Of a stretch of 64,000 nucleotides of DNA, positions 29,301 through 43,433 are shown in pieces. Numbering within the stretch: position 1 is the stretch's first letter; the number at the start of each line of letters is the position of its first letter. A program made the translations under genes and the position numbers. The stretch covers positions 1,122,898-1,186,897 of the forward strand of contig NC_061067.1 of the NCBI RefSeq assembly GCF_021917145.1, given 5' to 3'. The notes beneath the pieces are model-generated. The model was given only the letters and a program-made list of their open reading frames with translations. It was not told the DNA's origin and ran no database searches. The DNA is from Hypomesus transpacificus. Its lineage: Eukaryota; Chordata; Actinopteri; Osmeriformes; Osmeridae.

Positions 29301-32163
29301 GACACAGCAGTCGAGGACTGGACCAACGGCACGAGTCATAGGGTTTGTGGCTCCAGCAGCTGGAATTGTTCCAGTTAAATCAGGTCGATATGTTTAGGTA
29401 GGGAATCTCAATGCAAAACCACTTCATAAACCGCTGCTATCTGTGCCACGGTGTTCCATTTCCAGAGCAAGGGTCAATGTCATTGGGGTTTATGAGGACA
29501 ATTGGTTTGAATCATCTTACTACATTCATTGATAAGAATAAGATTGGTTTATGTCCAATGCCCTTGCTGTTACATACTTCTGTACATGACCTGCTGTTCT
29601 TACCCAGAACTCATCAGAAGTCTCCCTTTGATTCCTGTTTATGTGACCACTGATGCCAGAGACCTAATGTTGGCTACCACAATTTCAAGCCTTTAGAGTA
29701 GGCATCCACCTAGATAGCCACTTCTTCTCTTACCTCATCAGCTTGTGACATGCTCTCCTCCTGGTCGCCGCAGGGCCGCCCCCAGAGGGCTGGAGGGGCA
29801 TGGCGCCCCGCTCCCCGCCCGTCTCCCAGGCCCTCCTGAGGGGCGCTCGCCTCCGCCAGGGAGGCTCCCTGGGCCTGGGCGCTCGGGGGAGAGGGGGTCA
29901 CTATGGGTTGATCCAGAGTAGGGAAGCCCGAGGTGAGGTCTGATCCTCTCACAGCCTCCGTGGGGACTGGGCTAATGAGGACCTGGTGCAGGAAGGTGGT
30001 GTCGTCCTGGGGCTGGGGGTGTGGCAGCGACGTAGCGTCTTCTGGAGGGGGAGGGTGTACGCTGGGCGCGTGGTCGAGGCTGACGGTGGACAGCGGCCGT
30101 TTGTCCGGTCGGGTCCTGCCAGGAGACGGCCGGCGCAGGCGGTCGCCGGCGGGAAGGCACGGGGTGCGGCGGGAGTAGTCGTCGTGGAGACGGCTGAGCG
30201 GCGACAAGGGGGAGGTGGGGGAGGGGCTGGGGGAGGGGCTGGTTCTGCGGCGGACGGTGAGGTCTGTCATGCTGCCCACCAGTTTCAGCATGTGGCCCTT
30301 GGCCCTCAGGGGACTCCTCCAGCGGCCGGGGCTGCGGCCCCTCTGCGCCACAGAAGGGGAGCCGGCTGGCCCCTCATCGCCTGGGGGACAGTCGGCCCCG
30401 GGGGGCCCTGGGGAGCCTGGCCGGGGCGAGGGAGGGGCGGGCGAGGTAGGGGAGGTGGGCGAGGTAGGGGAGGGGGGCGAGGGAGAGGAGGGGGGCGAGG
30501 GAGAGGAGGGGGAGGTGGCCTTGCGTCTCAGCTGGCTCTTGAAGAGGTGCAGGTTGTCAGCGCTCCTGCTCAGTCTGCTCAGAATGTTCCTGTTTGCGTT
30601 TCCGCCCCCGCCCTCCTCTGAGTGGAGGTTGGCCTCTGATCCCGACCCCAGGGTCGGCTTCTGATTGGTCGTGACGCCCCGGTCCAAACTCCCCAGCTGT
30701 TTCCCCTGTCCCGTGTCGAGCAGCAGGATGCGTCCTGCTCCGTACGCTCGTCGGATACTCTGGGAGAAACGAGTGTTCCTCTGCAACCCTCCTTCCTCCT
30801 CCTCCTCCTCCTCCTCATTCTCTGAGCCATAGGGACTTATCGCAACAAACTGCGAAGCTAGTTGATTGGCGCCATTCTTCTGCCCTGGGTAACGATTGGT
30901 CGAAACGACGCCATTGACCCTGTCTTGATGGGCTTCCGGGGCAGACTGTCCATCCTGATTGGCTGTCCCTCGGCTCTGAATGCCCTGGAGAACTGAGGAG
31001 CGGAGCTTCTTGAAGGAGCCCAAGACCCCCGGGGCAAGCAGGCCCGGCCAGGCCTGGGTCCCACTGCTGCCGTGGGTGCCCTGAAGGGAGGAGGGCGTCT
31101 CAGGAGCCCGGCTCTGCCCAGAGAGGGTGCTTTTCCTCTGGCTGGAGAAGAGCTTCATGATCCTGGAGCTGTAGGGCTTGGCTTCAGGGTGGCCTGTGAC
31201 AGGGCCGGGCCAGGCGGTACTGTTCAGCCCGTTGATCCTGTGTGGGTCAGGGTTCAGCGGCTGCACATCAGCCCCACACGCAGGCGGTCGGGACGGGGGC
31301 GGGGTCTGCTCCACGTGTCCTTGGAGAGGGTAGATGTCACTGAGGGGACGGACCAGGCCTGGGAGCTGGAAGTGTGGGTCATCTATGGAGGAGGGAAGGC
31401 AGGAGAGGGAATCCTCAGTGTTGGACAAGGCTCCATCCTTCTGTCCTGCCTGAGTAGAGAGAAAACAGTCAGGCTACCGGTGGAACCCATTGTCTAGATG
31501 GATGAGAGTGGAAAGACCCCAAGGTGTATTGCTTAAAACAACAGCAGGAGAGTTGATGCTGGAAAACTGAGAAAGGGACAAGAAAATACTTTTTTTATGT
31601 TCAAGATGGAGACGTGCTAGTGGCAGCCGCTCCTGTGATTCTAAAATAAATTAAACTCCTTTAAAAGCCCTCCTTTCCAGTGCAGTTCAGTAAGTGAGAA
31701 ATCGACGTCATTCTTGCCGTGTCATCATTCTGAAATTCAGAGAACATGCCATCACACACAGCTGCTGAACAGACACAAGGAGTGTGAGAAACTGTGTGGG
31801 GGAGATCATTTGTCACAGCGATAATGCTATGCATTCTTCCCTTAACCGGCATGTGAAAAGTGAACGTTCCCAAGAAACGCTTTTCAGAATCACTGTGTTT
31901 ACGTTGAGTCAGTAGCTGCTCAGTGTTGACTCCCTTTTGTGCAGGGACACTTACAGTGTGTGCTTAAGAGTGTGTCGGAGGGCCTGCGTATCCGTGTGTG
32001 TGTGTGTACAGTATGTGTGAGCAACAGAAGAAGACATAGGAAGTATGCAGTGTGTGTGGGAGTGTAGCCTAGGTTTCCTAGGCTAAAGGAGAGAGACAGG
32101 AGAGAGGGGAGAGAGAGAGGAGACAGAGAAGGGATAGGAGAGAGAAACTGAGAAAAAGAGAGG

Positions 32164-32207
<44 letters not shown>

Positions 32208-35200
32208 CAGAGAGAAAGAGAGAAACAGAGGGAGCTATGTGCATGTTTTCCAGGGCAGTGTGTTTTCTCTCCTCCCCTGGAGAGTAAGGCCCGGGTGGGG
32301 AGGAGACTGAGCGGGCTGTGAGGAAGGAGAACAGCAGTTAATGCAGCACACTCTTTGATGAGAGGCTTTGCGGGCATGACTAAGCAATGAGAATCGCTAA
32401 TCCATTGTGATTAATGCAACAAATTGGCCGCTTTCCTCCGGAGTGGGCCGAAGGGAGAGGTGAGCGGGAAGGAGAGAGGGGAACGGTCCAGACGCCCATC
32501 CACCTCCGTCCTCCATCTCGAGGGGAACTGAGTCGCAGAACCTCATGTTCTCCAGCTGAGAACCCTAACCTCTCAGAGGCTCTCCTTGGATCCCAGATCT
32601 GAACCTCTGTCTCTCAGTCTCTCTCTCTGACTCTCAGAGAGACAGTCTCTCTGTCAGTCTCTCCCCCCCCCCCCCTCTCCCTCATCAGTGAGTCACCCTG
32701 GCAAGACCATATCTTTTAATTGAGCAACATCAAAAGGAATCGTACAGTTACTAGTCACTCTCACTTTTGTCCTCCTAGGCAGGCCTCTCGCTATGCCTCT
32801 GAAGGAGTTTGTTGATATACCCCCTTCACCAGATGGACTATCTCAGGCCTAATTCTCCTCTTGGGCTGCTCCTCTTAGTTTAACCAACTCACTCATTCAC
32901 TCTCACTCCAAACATAAAACAGAGAGCAGCCAGGCACCAACACTGAAACTTGTAAACACAACTGAGATATGTTGAGGCGTAGGTTACCAGCTAAGCCTGT
33001 TTCCAGGCCCAGGTTTTGACTTATATCCAGCCTCTTCTCTTGAATCTGCTTGATATTTTGGAATGAGATCAGGGTGAGGTCTACTTTAGGCTGACTTCCA
33101 ATCAGATGAAAAGCTGATATGTAGAAACTCACACAGCCTCTATTTTGTATTTTTGTTTTTTACAAACCCTATCTAATATAATCCCCACCTTATCTGCCTC
33201 TGCCATCCACACAGGACCCCTATGCCCACTGACGCCAGCAGTCACAGCCCAGTTACCATCTGCAACACTTGGCAGGTCCAGATCACACAGGTGAGGGAGC
33301 GATCCCATTTCATAGGGAGAGTCACGTAGGCTGGATATTGAATCGAGGAGACCTAGACTCCACGCATCAAGTCACAGCCTCATAAATGGAGCTGAAGTCA
33401 CTGGCTTTCAGATCTGTGTTCTTAGCCCACTCTAAAACAACGGTTTTCAGAGAAATATTTTGCACTGTTGCAAAACGCTCCTTTCCGCTTGTGTGTGGTT
33501 TGGGCTTAAGGCTAAACGATACTGCACTAAAGATAACCTAAGAGATTCACTTTTACTGTCGAGTATTAAGATAGTCTTCCGACCTCCTTCCTCCACTGTT
33601 TACAGAGAGGCCCCCAGCCCAGTGTTTCTGAGGCTCTGTGTTTCTGAGGCACAGTGTTTCTCAGGCTCAGTGTTTCTGAGGCTCAGTGTTTCTCGGGCCC
33701 TGTGTTTCTCAGGCTCAGTGTTTCTGAGGCTCAGTGTTTCTGAGGCTCAGTGTTTCAGTGTTTCTGAGGCTCAGTGTTTCTGACGCTCAGTGTTTCAGTG
33801 ACTCAGTGTTTCTGAGGCTCAGTGTTTCTGAGGCTCAGTGTTTCTGAGGCTCAGTGTTTCTCAGGCTCAGTGTTTCTCAGGCTCAGTGTTTCTGAGGCTC
33901 AGTGTTTCTGAGGCTCAGTGTTTCAGTGTTTCTGAGGCTCAGTGTTTCAATGTTTCTGAGGCTCAGTGTTTCAGTGTTTCTGAGGCTCAGTGTTTCAGCG
34001 TTTCTCAGGCTCAGTGTTTCTGAGGCTCAGTGTTTCAGTGTTTCTGAGGCTCAGTGTTTCAGTGTTTCTGAGGCTCAGTGTTTCAGTGTTTCTGATGCTC
34101 AGTGTTTCTGAGGCTCAGTGTTTCTCAAGATCAGTGTTTCTGAGGCTGCTTGCTAAGCGGCGGCTCCTCCATGTGGGACCTCTGCTTCTCCAGAGTTCAT
34201 TAAGCGCTCAGGACGAGCCCCCCCCCACACAAGTGCCAGCTGGAGCCAGCCTCAGATTACACTCCCAGAGTGGATGACTGTTCACACACACAACATGTAT
34301 TAAACTTGAACCAAAACATGGACGTGGGGGGGGGGGGTATTTTCCTCTACCTCCCCCCCCCCCCTCACACACACAAACACACTAGACAAAGATATCCTTT
34401 CCCATAAAATTCACGCAGGAGGAACAAAGAGAAAGGCACTCTCTAGCATCTACTACATTCCTTTTGGGCTGGAAGTTTTATACAAGAGCCATAAACACCA
34501 CACAACCATTAGTGAACTCCTGCCCCCAATTCACCTCCAGGGAGGTACAGCATGCCCCCAGGCTAGGCTCATGCTAATTATGGCGAGACAGAAATATTGC
34601 GGTTGTACTACAGGCTTTATTCTGCATTTTTCAAAATTTCTTAATAAGTTCAGAAAGAGACAAATAACCCTACAGCAGTCCAGCTGGCCTTCCTCAGCCG
34701 GCTGTAGCCTACTTGTCTGAGAGTTTGAACCCTGCTTGCTTGCAAGCTAGTTAAGCTACAACAACAGTGAAGAGAACTCAACGGGCATGCTGAGCCAAAT
34801 GATCTAAAAGTCAAGTAAACATAGTGCTTCCACGTTGGAAACATGTTTTGTATGTAAGTGTGTAATTTGTGTTTGTGTGTCTCATCTCTCTAAGATCTCT
34901 GAGGAAATACTGAAAGAGACTTGAATGACTTTACTGTCCAGCCAATGCTTCAGAAAAGAGTGTGTGTGTGTGTGTGTCTGTGTGTGTGTGTTCCTCTTGT
35001 CTTCCAATACTAATCTGATTACGAGGGCTTTGCTAGTCTGCAAAGCACTGGTTTCATCTTTAAGATAATCACACAGAGTACTATTCAGCAAAATCAACTA
35101 AAACTATGATACTCTGAATGGTGTAATGAAGTCTAATCTACGGTGGGGAAAGATGGGACAAATGATAAAAATGGCTGAAATGTAATTATGTAATTAATAC

Positions 35201-36836
35201 ACTGCCCATTTTTTGGTAGCAATATAATCTGCCTCCTATGATATCATATGGTTGTCCAGGCCTCATATTTCAAGGGAAAAGGGAAGCTTCTCCGTGTCTT
35301 CCTCAGGTTACATTTACATTTAGTCATTTAGCAGACGCTCTTATCCAGAGTGACTTACAGTAAGTACAGGGACATTCCCCCTGAGGCAAGTAGGGGGAAG
35401 TGCCTTGCCCAAGGACACAACATCATTTGGCACGGAGGGAATCGATCCGGCAACCTTCTGATTACTAGCCCGACTCCCTCACCGCTCAGCCATCTGACTC
35501 CATTTTTCAAGGGAAAAGGAAAGCTTCTCCGTGTCTTCCTCAGGTTAGGGCTTTAACAGTAGGCTTGCCTTGTGATGAAATCTCATATCTTGTATTGACC
35601 CACTTCCTTTTTTTGGACCAATGCAGATATGGAGAACACGCCCCCTTTAACGTGAGAAGCCAGGTACAGCAAAGGATCTGGGAGTGTCAACCACTCACTC
35701 TTCCACTAAATAACTCACCTGATCTCCTGTGGTTTGTCATAGAAAATCTAGCACCTAGAAACTTAAAACCACACAGAGCACCAACCTTAAAGGGGACAAA
35801 ACCCAACCGCCACTTAGTAGACGGTCAAATATTTGTTAAATAAACAAAACATGATCAATCATGATTAGTAAATATCTAATGAGATATCAGATCCAACCAC
35901 AAGCTCAAAGGCGTTACAAACAGCCCATATTGTGTGTGGCAAGCAGGGTATCAGGCTACCTATCAACACAACCCTACAAAATAGGAGGTGGAACTCTGGA
36001 AATTGTTAGGAGACAGAGTTAAACTGATCAACTTTTGACAAAGTTGTCCGGAGGTTCTTACTTTGTAGCCTATATGGATAGAATTATCTACACAACCTCC
36101 TTTTTAGTTGGATTTTACATAAACATACCTCCAGCTTTAACCCTTTCATGGGGCACCGACAAAGTTGCATTACAATTTCTAACGTTCAATATAGGCAAGG
36201 ATAGGCCAATCTGTAGTAGCTGCGTTTTACAGTGGACTTGAACAAATGCACCCTGGTTTGGTTGGTCAGAAAAACTATCCGTTCCATATCGTGTGCGTTC
36301 TGACGACTGAATCGTGCAAGTTTTGTTTTACTGCAGTGACAGTCATTCTTTTTTAAATATTGTACTTTTTGATGTGTAAAAAGGTTGAGGTTTAGATGAG
36401 GCTTAGATGCTAAGGCAATTATGCAATGTAACCCTGTCAAATAAGCCCGCCAAGTATGTGGAAGTAAATAATGCTTATTTATTTGTTCATTTCATTAACT
36501 AGATTTCGCCATAAACCTCTTACTTTGTAGTTGCCCCAGTACCCACCCCCTTCATCACCTAGTCTAATGAGAGGCACTACGCTGCCTGCATCTCCAACAT
36601 CACCATAACAACCGGGGCTATAATGCACCACAATAACCCCCCTCTACAGCCCGTTCAAGACAACACAAGCTGAAAAGTCAGTTACAACACAAATCACACC
36701 GATCGAATAGAAACCGATGATTGATGGAATGTAACGACCGACTCAGTCAACAACCATCAGCCGATTTCAATCTTGTATCACGTGAAAAACAGCAGCTTGC
36801 GTGCATGTTTATTAACTTTTTTCTTACCCTCCTCAT
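23303..36836 (-). CDS. spata13: Spermatogenesis-associated 13 (ASEF2), Rho-family guanine nucleotide exchange factor
   Basis: SH3-DH-PH exchange factor of the ASEF/collybistin group, known to activate Rac1/Cdc42 and bind APC. Exons on the minus strand: candidate start 36836-36828 (ATG AGG AGG), 31449-29734, 27928-27440, 27182-27038, 26771-26653, 26271-26092, 25640-25461, 25257-25078, 24967-24735, 24575-24446, 24210-23835, 23708-23634, 23481-23303. Everything after the first exon closes in phase and gives 1333 residues, fitting the long human isoform (about 1277). The 572-codon exon is Pro/Ser-rich and disordered-looking. The next exon carries a coding minisatellite. A conserved block [11 protein letters not shown] precedes an acidic stretch ([18 protein letters not shown]). 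SH3 is [22 protein letters not shown] runs from [20 protein letters not shown] to [22 protein letters not shown] includes [14 protein letters not shown]. The C-terminus is [16 protein letters not shown]...FKK. SPATA13 is preferred to ARHGEF4/9 because of adjacent c1qtnf9, its human neighbour, and the long N-terminus. The first exon is a guess from phase and donor alone. Confidence 0.9.
26277..26360. repeat. CACAGAGACACA microsatellite beside the spata13 SH3 exon
   Basis: Imperfect ACACACAGAG units start six bases upstream of the SH3 exon acceptor (exon from 26271) on the transcribed strand. Confidence 0.92.
27761..27828 (-). repeat. spata13: 18-bp coding minisatellite in spata13
   Basis: CGTTTCCGTGGCTGCGGG occurs in three perfect copies plus a partial one. 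On the coding strand it specifies about four Ala-Thr-Glu-Thr-Pro-Ala units in the exon 27928-27440. The frame stays open, so it is a real protein repeat. Confidence 0.9.
28735..29010. repeat. G-rich minisatellite in a spata13 intron
   Basis: Units of about 33-41 bases built from AGGTTAGAGTGGAGGGGGAG and runs of GGAGGGGGGG, about seven copies. The plus strand is strongly G-rich; the pre-mRNA of spata13 would be C-rich. Confidence 0.94.
33620..34149. repeat. 16-bp minisatellite TTTCTGAGGCTCAGTG
   Basis: About 530 bases of 16-base units with insertions of CAGTGTTT spacers and single-base variants such as TCTCAGG. It keeps short open frames but lies in an intron. Confidence 0.95.
35311..35504 (-). 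mobile_element. tRNA-derived teleost SINE, copy 3, with 43-bp flanking direct repeats
   Basis: Full-length copy in reverse orientation inside spata13 intron 1. The sequence TTTCAAGGGAAAAG...CAGGTTA occurs at 35268-35310 and again at 35505-35547, with one difference in 43 bases, exactly bordering the element. Confidence 0.93.
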
Positions 36837-38088
36837 AGTCGACGAGGTTGTCCGGTGATACCGCAGTAGTACCGAGGTATTTTACATCAACAACCGAGCA
36901 GCTGTTTTAGTAGGTTAGCCATCGGCAACTTGACCGAAAAGGCTGAGCTACTTGGAGGTCCAAAGGTCCGTCGAGTTTTACAATATATAGTTACATGGGG
37001 AAACATGTCGGAAGTGGGTGGCTAGCTAGCTGCTGCTGTACAAACTCTTGCAACATATTGTTTTTTAGATAAACGGCTAACTTGCTCTTTGCAAAGTAAC
37101 GTTGGCTAACGCAAGCACTAGCAATCTGACTCAAAAGTTCGTCCCTTCCAGTACTTAACTGAAAACTCGTATATTGAACGATTCCAATAAATAATACCAT
37201 CCGATTTGACAATGCAATTTGATGAATAAAATATTGCCAATTTTCACAAAGATAGCAGAAATCCGTTGAGGCTCATGAGTAGCACTCTAATGCTCAATTC
37301 TTTCAGACCAAGACCAAGGCGACTTGAGAAGCGCTAGCATCATCGGTGCACTTGTTGCAGTGATTGCTTGTAGGCGGAGCCATGGAATAGCAGCCTGTCT
37401 GAAAGGATGGTTTGAGTTTTTGACCGCAACACGACCATACAGACGTTAACCAATCAAGACGCATCCAAATGTGACCACGTAGAGTAAACCACGCCTACAG
37501 TTGGATGTGGTCCATTGAGAGAGAAAAAATAGCAATGCCATGAAGGATGATGCCGACGACAAGCGTTTCCTCCTACATTTTCCGGATTTGTTTGATAGAT
37601 TATCTAGACAGGATCTTCCAGTTGTTGAGAAGAATAGAAAAACTGACGTTTTTCCTCATACCTTTGTCATCATCTTATTCCTTCTCCCTTACCTGGAAGT
37701 TCAAGTAAACATTTTACACCTTTAAAAAAATATTCTGTCTGGCACATTCCTCAGGTCTATAAATAGAAAATGAAAGACTGGGAAGCTTGGAAAGAACTAC
37801 ACAGAACTTTGCCCCCAAAATGTTTAATTTCAGTTGTTTAATACCACAATAGAGCTGTAAAACAAGCAACAGTATATCAAATCACAAAACAGATTTTTGT
37901 GAAAACAATAAAAAGCTAATAATTTCAGACAGAACACAGAATTAGAGTCTATTCAATTGCTCTAGCATTAAAAATGCCACTTATAAACACTGATTTAAAT
38001 CACACAAAACATTTTTTTCACAAATGCATCATCACATACACATGACTAGACTTCTTCAATAACGGTCTGCAAAGTCAACCATCCTCCA
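36837..38088. other. spata13 upstream region and c1qtnf9 3' flank
   Basis: The probable promoter and untranslated exon of spata13 lie near 36840-37400. On the minus strand a GTAAGA donor at 36827 follows the candidate start codon. An ATTAAA near 37826 may end c1qtnf9. No additional gene recognised. Confidence 0.45.
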
Positions 38089-39390
38089 TCAGACACCAAA
38101 GATCAGGAACCCAGAGAAGGTGGTGTCATCATCCTCATCGGCAAACAGCCCGTTGAAGAGCTCACCCCCAGCCACCTGCAGCCACACCTTGTCCCCCACC
38201 TCCAGGTGTAACACGGTGCCCCCAGAAGCCTGGTCTTCGCTGCTCTGGTAGTTGTCCGTGGTGTGGATGACCTTCGCGCTGTTTTTCACCAGGGCTACCT
38301 TCACGTTGCGGGAGAACACGGTGATGTGATAGGTGAAGTAGTAGGCTCCGGCCTCCGCGCAAGTGAACCGGCCCGTCTTGGGGTCGTAGTGATTTTGCCG
38401 GTTGTAGAGGATTTTGTCAAACCGGATGGGTGCATTGGCCGCTGGGAGTTTGGATTGTTCGGTAAGACCGACGGAAAAGGCGCTTTTGGGGAGAACGAAT
38501 GTGTCCCCCTTTTCACCCTTCTCTCCGGATTCTCCCCTTGCCCCTCTATCCCCCCGATAGCCTATGCTGCCTTTGTTGCCTGGTGGGCCAAAATCTCCTT
38601 TGGGACCAGGTCGTCCTGGAGGTCCTATGGGCCCCTGGATACCTCGGTCCCCTTGATATCCGATTTCCCCCTTCGGGCCCTCTGGCCCTATAGGCCCCAC
38701 ATCTCCCTTGAGCCCAGGGGGTCCTGGTAATCCAAGCTCCCCCTTGGGGCCCTTCAGACCCAAAGGCCCCGGGACGCCCTGGGGGCCCATCTTACCTGGA
38801 ACCCCCCTTTCTCCATTCTCTCCCCGCCTGCCTTTAGGTCCGACTAGACCTTCTGTACCTGTAAATCACATAAATTCATTTTGTGGTAACCGAGACAATA
38901 ACTCATCAAAATGAGGTTGAACACGGAAGAGTAACTAGAAATACATGTTCTTGTCACATGACAGATCACCTTTCAGTGATGTCATTGATCTGCCTTTTTA
39001 AGTGTTCTTACCAATGTCCCCCTTGTCTCCTTTGGATCCATCCAGTCCCTTTGGTCCGCTGGCACCCATTTCACCTTTTAACAAATTAACAAAAAAATGC
39101 AAAATCATTTTGCGAAAAACACCTACTGAATGCATGCAAGTAGATGACAAGTATGCATAATCAACAAAAACAAAGATACTCAAAACCTCTCTGATCTCAC
39201 CTCTGTCTCCCTTTTCACCTTTAAACCCATCCCGGCCATCTCGGCCCGGCAAGCCATTGTGGCCAGGATCTCCTGGTATTCCTGGATGTCCACAAGCAAA
39301 TGCACTCTTCTTGGGATCTTCATCTGCTGCCCCGCTCTGCACCACCACCAGGAGGAGGAGCAGAGCGATGCAGGGGCGCTGCTCCAGCAT
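38089..39390 (-). CDS. c1qtnf9: C1q and TNF related protein 9 (CTRP9), secreted collagen/C1q adipokine
   Basis: Secreted hormone-like protein of the adiponectin/CTRP family. Three exons on the minus strand: 39390-39201, 39074-39012, 38858-38089; 1023 nt, 340 residues (human C1QTNF9 has 333). The ATG at 39390 starts [20 protein letters not shown], a clear signal peptide. Cys in [10 protein letters not shown] just before the collagen stretch is suited to interchain disulfides. A continuous Gly-X-Y run covers all three exons, each junction splitting a Gly codon. The C1q domain starts at [10 protein letters not shown] and contains [33 protein letters not shown] and [16 protein letters not shown]. 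These match CTRP9 more closely than adiponectin, which lacks the VLPKSAF and [10 protein letters not shown] forms. An ATTAAA signal at about 37826-37821 on the minus strand could end the transcript. It lies between spata13 and tagln3; its human homologue adjoins SPATA13. Confidence 0.95.
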
Positions 39391-41250
39391 GGGCCCTCTA
39401 AAGCCTTCGCTTCGACACCAAACCGCCTGATACACGATGCTTATTAAACGCGATGCACCACACACACAGTGTCACACACGACTGTGCTCGCCTCACATCT
39501 CAGGGGAGTCCGCACAGACACACAAACGCAGCTGAAGACACGTCCACACAGGGCACACGCTGAGTAGAGAGGGAAGAACAAAGTTGAACGAGAAGGAGAC
39601 TAAACACCAATCAGATTCTCATGCACTTTACCAGAACCATTTGTGACATCATACTGCTCAGCCAGCTGTCCAATTGGTGTGACAGGAATCTTGGATTACT
39701 TATTCTGTCCTCCTCTATGGTTCATTGCTTTTTGCCCTTGACCTTCTATGCTTCTCCATTTTGAGTCAAGGTAATGATCAGCCAAACTTGACCAATGCAA
39801 TTTCAGAATACAATTCTCCATAGTTCATATTCATAGAACCTGTATCCATGTCTCTCCACTTAATAAAGTTGGCATCCCATAGATGATTGTGCAACTTTTG
39901 CTATGTAATTCTATTCAAAATGAAAGACATAGGAAAATGTGATTCACTTTGATGTCATATTTGTACTGGCTGAGATTTGATTTAGTTTGCTTTATCTAGA
40001 ATGTCAGAGCATCAATCGCTACCGGTTAGTAAATGAAGTCAACAAGCACACAACACAAGGAACCCTTTAGATGTGGGGATGGTCATTCATGCATGCTTTT
40101 TTCATTGCATTCATTTAAAACATTGATACTTAAATGCTGTTAACAGCTTGACCCCATAATTAAACTAATGTTATAAACTATGACTTTTTAAATTGGTGTT
40201 TTACAGCCTCACCTCCAAATAGCCCAGTTGATTGCGCTTGTCAGGCAACATTCTCCTTTTCTTAATAGAGCTAGGACTAAGATGCACTTACAAAATACAT
40301 AACTGCAACTGTTTATTTCATGAATTTATTTGTCAATATCCTCTACACACAAGCCTTTATATATAAACATATTAAATAATGTAAACTTGACAGAACATTA
40401 AAAAACACTTTTATTCAAGCACTATCCTGGTATTAACAAGTAACCAAATAATCAGAGCCTCTCTTTCATATGTGGCGGCTATTACACAATCATTAAGTGG
40501 CCTGAGCTCAAAACATACATGAACACAGATTTAACAAAAACAGAACGCAAGTTAAAGGGCATACCACAGAATTAACACAACTCATGAGTATCCTCGTTTG
40601 AAGGCCAGTACTGTACGGAACAGGAAATAGTTACTTAAGTCACTTACAATAAATGACATCTTGTTTTGTGAACCAGGCACAATGTGATGTTGATTTGGTT
40701 ACAGCAGGTACTGCAACAAGTTGTCGGACTAGACAGTAGAGGCACAACCCTTCATCGAGTCACTTTGAAGTAAAAGTGAAAGCATGAACAGCTACACTCC
40801 TCGAGTCCTCGTAGTGAACCCAACCAAAGCAATAAACTATGACACAACACATTTTCTGTAAAAAAAATAAAATAAATGATAAAACATGCCATCCTAATGC
40901 ATTTCTGCTGTGATGTATAGACCATGTGTAAAGTACAATTTAGCTTGTGTACCGATATTCTGAATTCAAGTTGCTTTTTTCTGTCAGGCACCACTAGCTG
41001 AGCCATATGGCAGGATGTAAGACAGGCCCATGAGGTAGGGTCACTCGAGAATAGGGAATAAGCATTAAGCAGTCGAGGTCTATGGGATTTAGGAAGAGAT
41101 TAGGGAGAATGGGGAACTGTTTTGTATAGGAAGAAACAGCAAAGAAACAGTGGAATCCATCGATTAAGCTTCGAGAAGCATGGAGGTGTTTGGCTTTGTC
41201 GCGGTAGGGGGGGAGCACAGGCTGGCATCCTTATCCAGCGGGAGCTGATC
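39391..41250. other. Spacer between c1qtnf9 and tagln3
   Basis: It contains the c1qtnf9 promoter side and the tagln3 3' UTR, with minus-strand AATAAA signals near 40310-40335. No gene recognised. Confidence 0.55.
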
Positions 41251-42650
<1,400 letters not shown>

Positions 42651-43241
42651 TTATGCGACTCTCTGATTCCAACATCGGTTAGAGAAAGGAGAATATAAAA
42701 CTAATTGTAATTCGCAAAAGATAAATAATGGAAAAGATCACGTGTTTTTAATCAATGCAATCAATTTAACTGATTTCCTGTCCTTTTCCAATTCGTTCTC
42801 TTCCATTCAGTACCGCTGTTGTGTCCCTAAAAGAACAGTCACATAAGGCGTGTCCCTGGAGACTGGGCTGGAAGGGTGTGGTCCTGAGCATCTGTCCCGT
42901 ACAGACACATACTAAAGAGATGCGTGATAGCCAAACATACCTATTTTAATCTAGTGATAACAATAAAATATCAAAGCAATTGTATATTCTTGGCTAAAGC
43001 CTACTGAACAAACTATAAACTTTTATAGTGCAAAGAAAGAAAATGCGTATCACTAGGATTATGGATTGAAATGTGTCTATCCTCCTTTGTTGAAGGGTAA
43101 TATCTGGCTTAAAGCCACCAAGTTTTTCCAATTCAGCATAAAATACAATCAATGACGTTACACGTGCGAATAAAAACGAATGCGTCATGCTTCGATTAAA
43201 CCTATAACAGAATAGAAGCTATACAATTGCACTACACTTAC

Positions 43242-43400
43242 TGAAGTGAGAAGGAGATGCTTTTTCTTTCCGTTCCGTACCGTTGGGTTAATTCCGCTGA
43301 ACTGGGCAGGGCAGAGGATGCTAAAGTGCTGAAGCATCCATGAAGCGCGGCAACGGCGCGTGTGAGCGTGCGTGCGAGTATATGAGACGAATCTGAGCTC
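43242..43400 (-). other. tagln3: Probable untranslated first exon of tagln3
   Basis: This segment lies between the TATA box and a strong GTAAGT donor on the minus strand. It has no ATG-led frame joining the protein. The next acceptor (TTTTCTTCCAG, exon from 42567) precedes the start codon by 25 bases. The 5' end is approximate. Confidence 0.6.
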
Positions 43401-43426
43401 AGTGTCCGGTAGCGGCACGTCACCCG

Positions 43427-43433
43427 TTTTATA
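43427..43433 (-). promoter_or_regulatory. TATA box of tagln3
   Basis: The minus strand reads CGTATAAAACGG here, a good TATAAAA box. A start about 25-30 bases downstream (near 43400) would give an untranslated first exon ending at the GTAAGT donor next to 43242. A CRE-like ACGTCACC lies beside it, in the plus-strand text at about 43418-43425. Surrounding sequence is CpG-rich. This is inferred from sequence and position only. Confidence 0.7.

Larger units (their letters stand above)
31450..36827. other. spata13: Long first intron of spata13
   Basis: About 5.4 kb with no recognisable exon. It contains a (GA)n run (32164-32206), a 16-base minisatellite (33620-34149), poly-C/poly-G runs (about 34327-34365) and the SINE with long direct repeats. 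An alternative first exon may exist but I cannot see one with confidence. Confidence 0.55.

Noticed and set aside
38089-39390. Adiponectin as an alternative name
   Set aside because: The collagen start and C1q motifs fit CTRP9 better, the collagen region is much longer than adiponectin's, and the neighbour is spata13.
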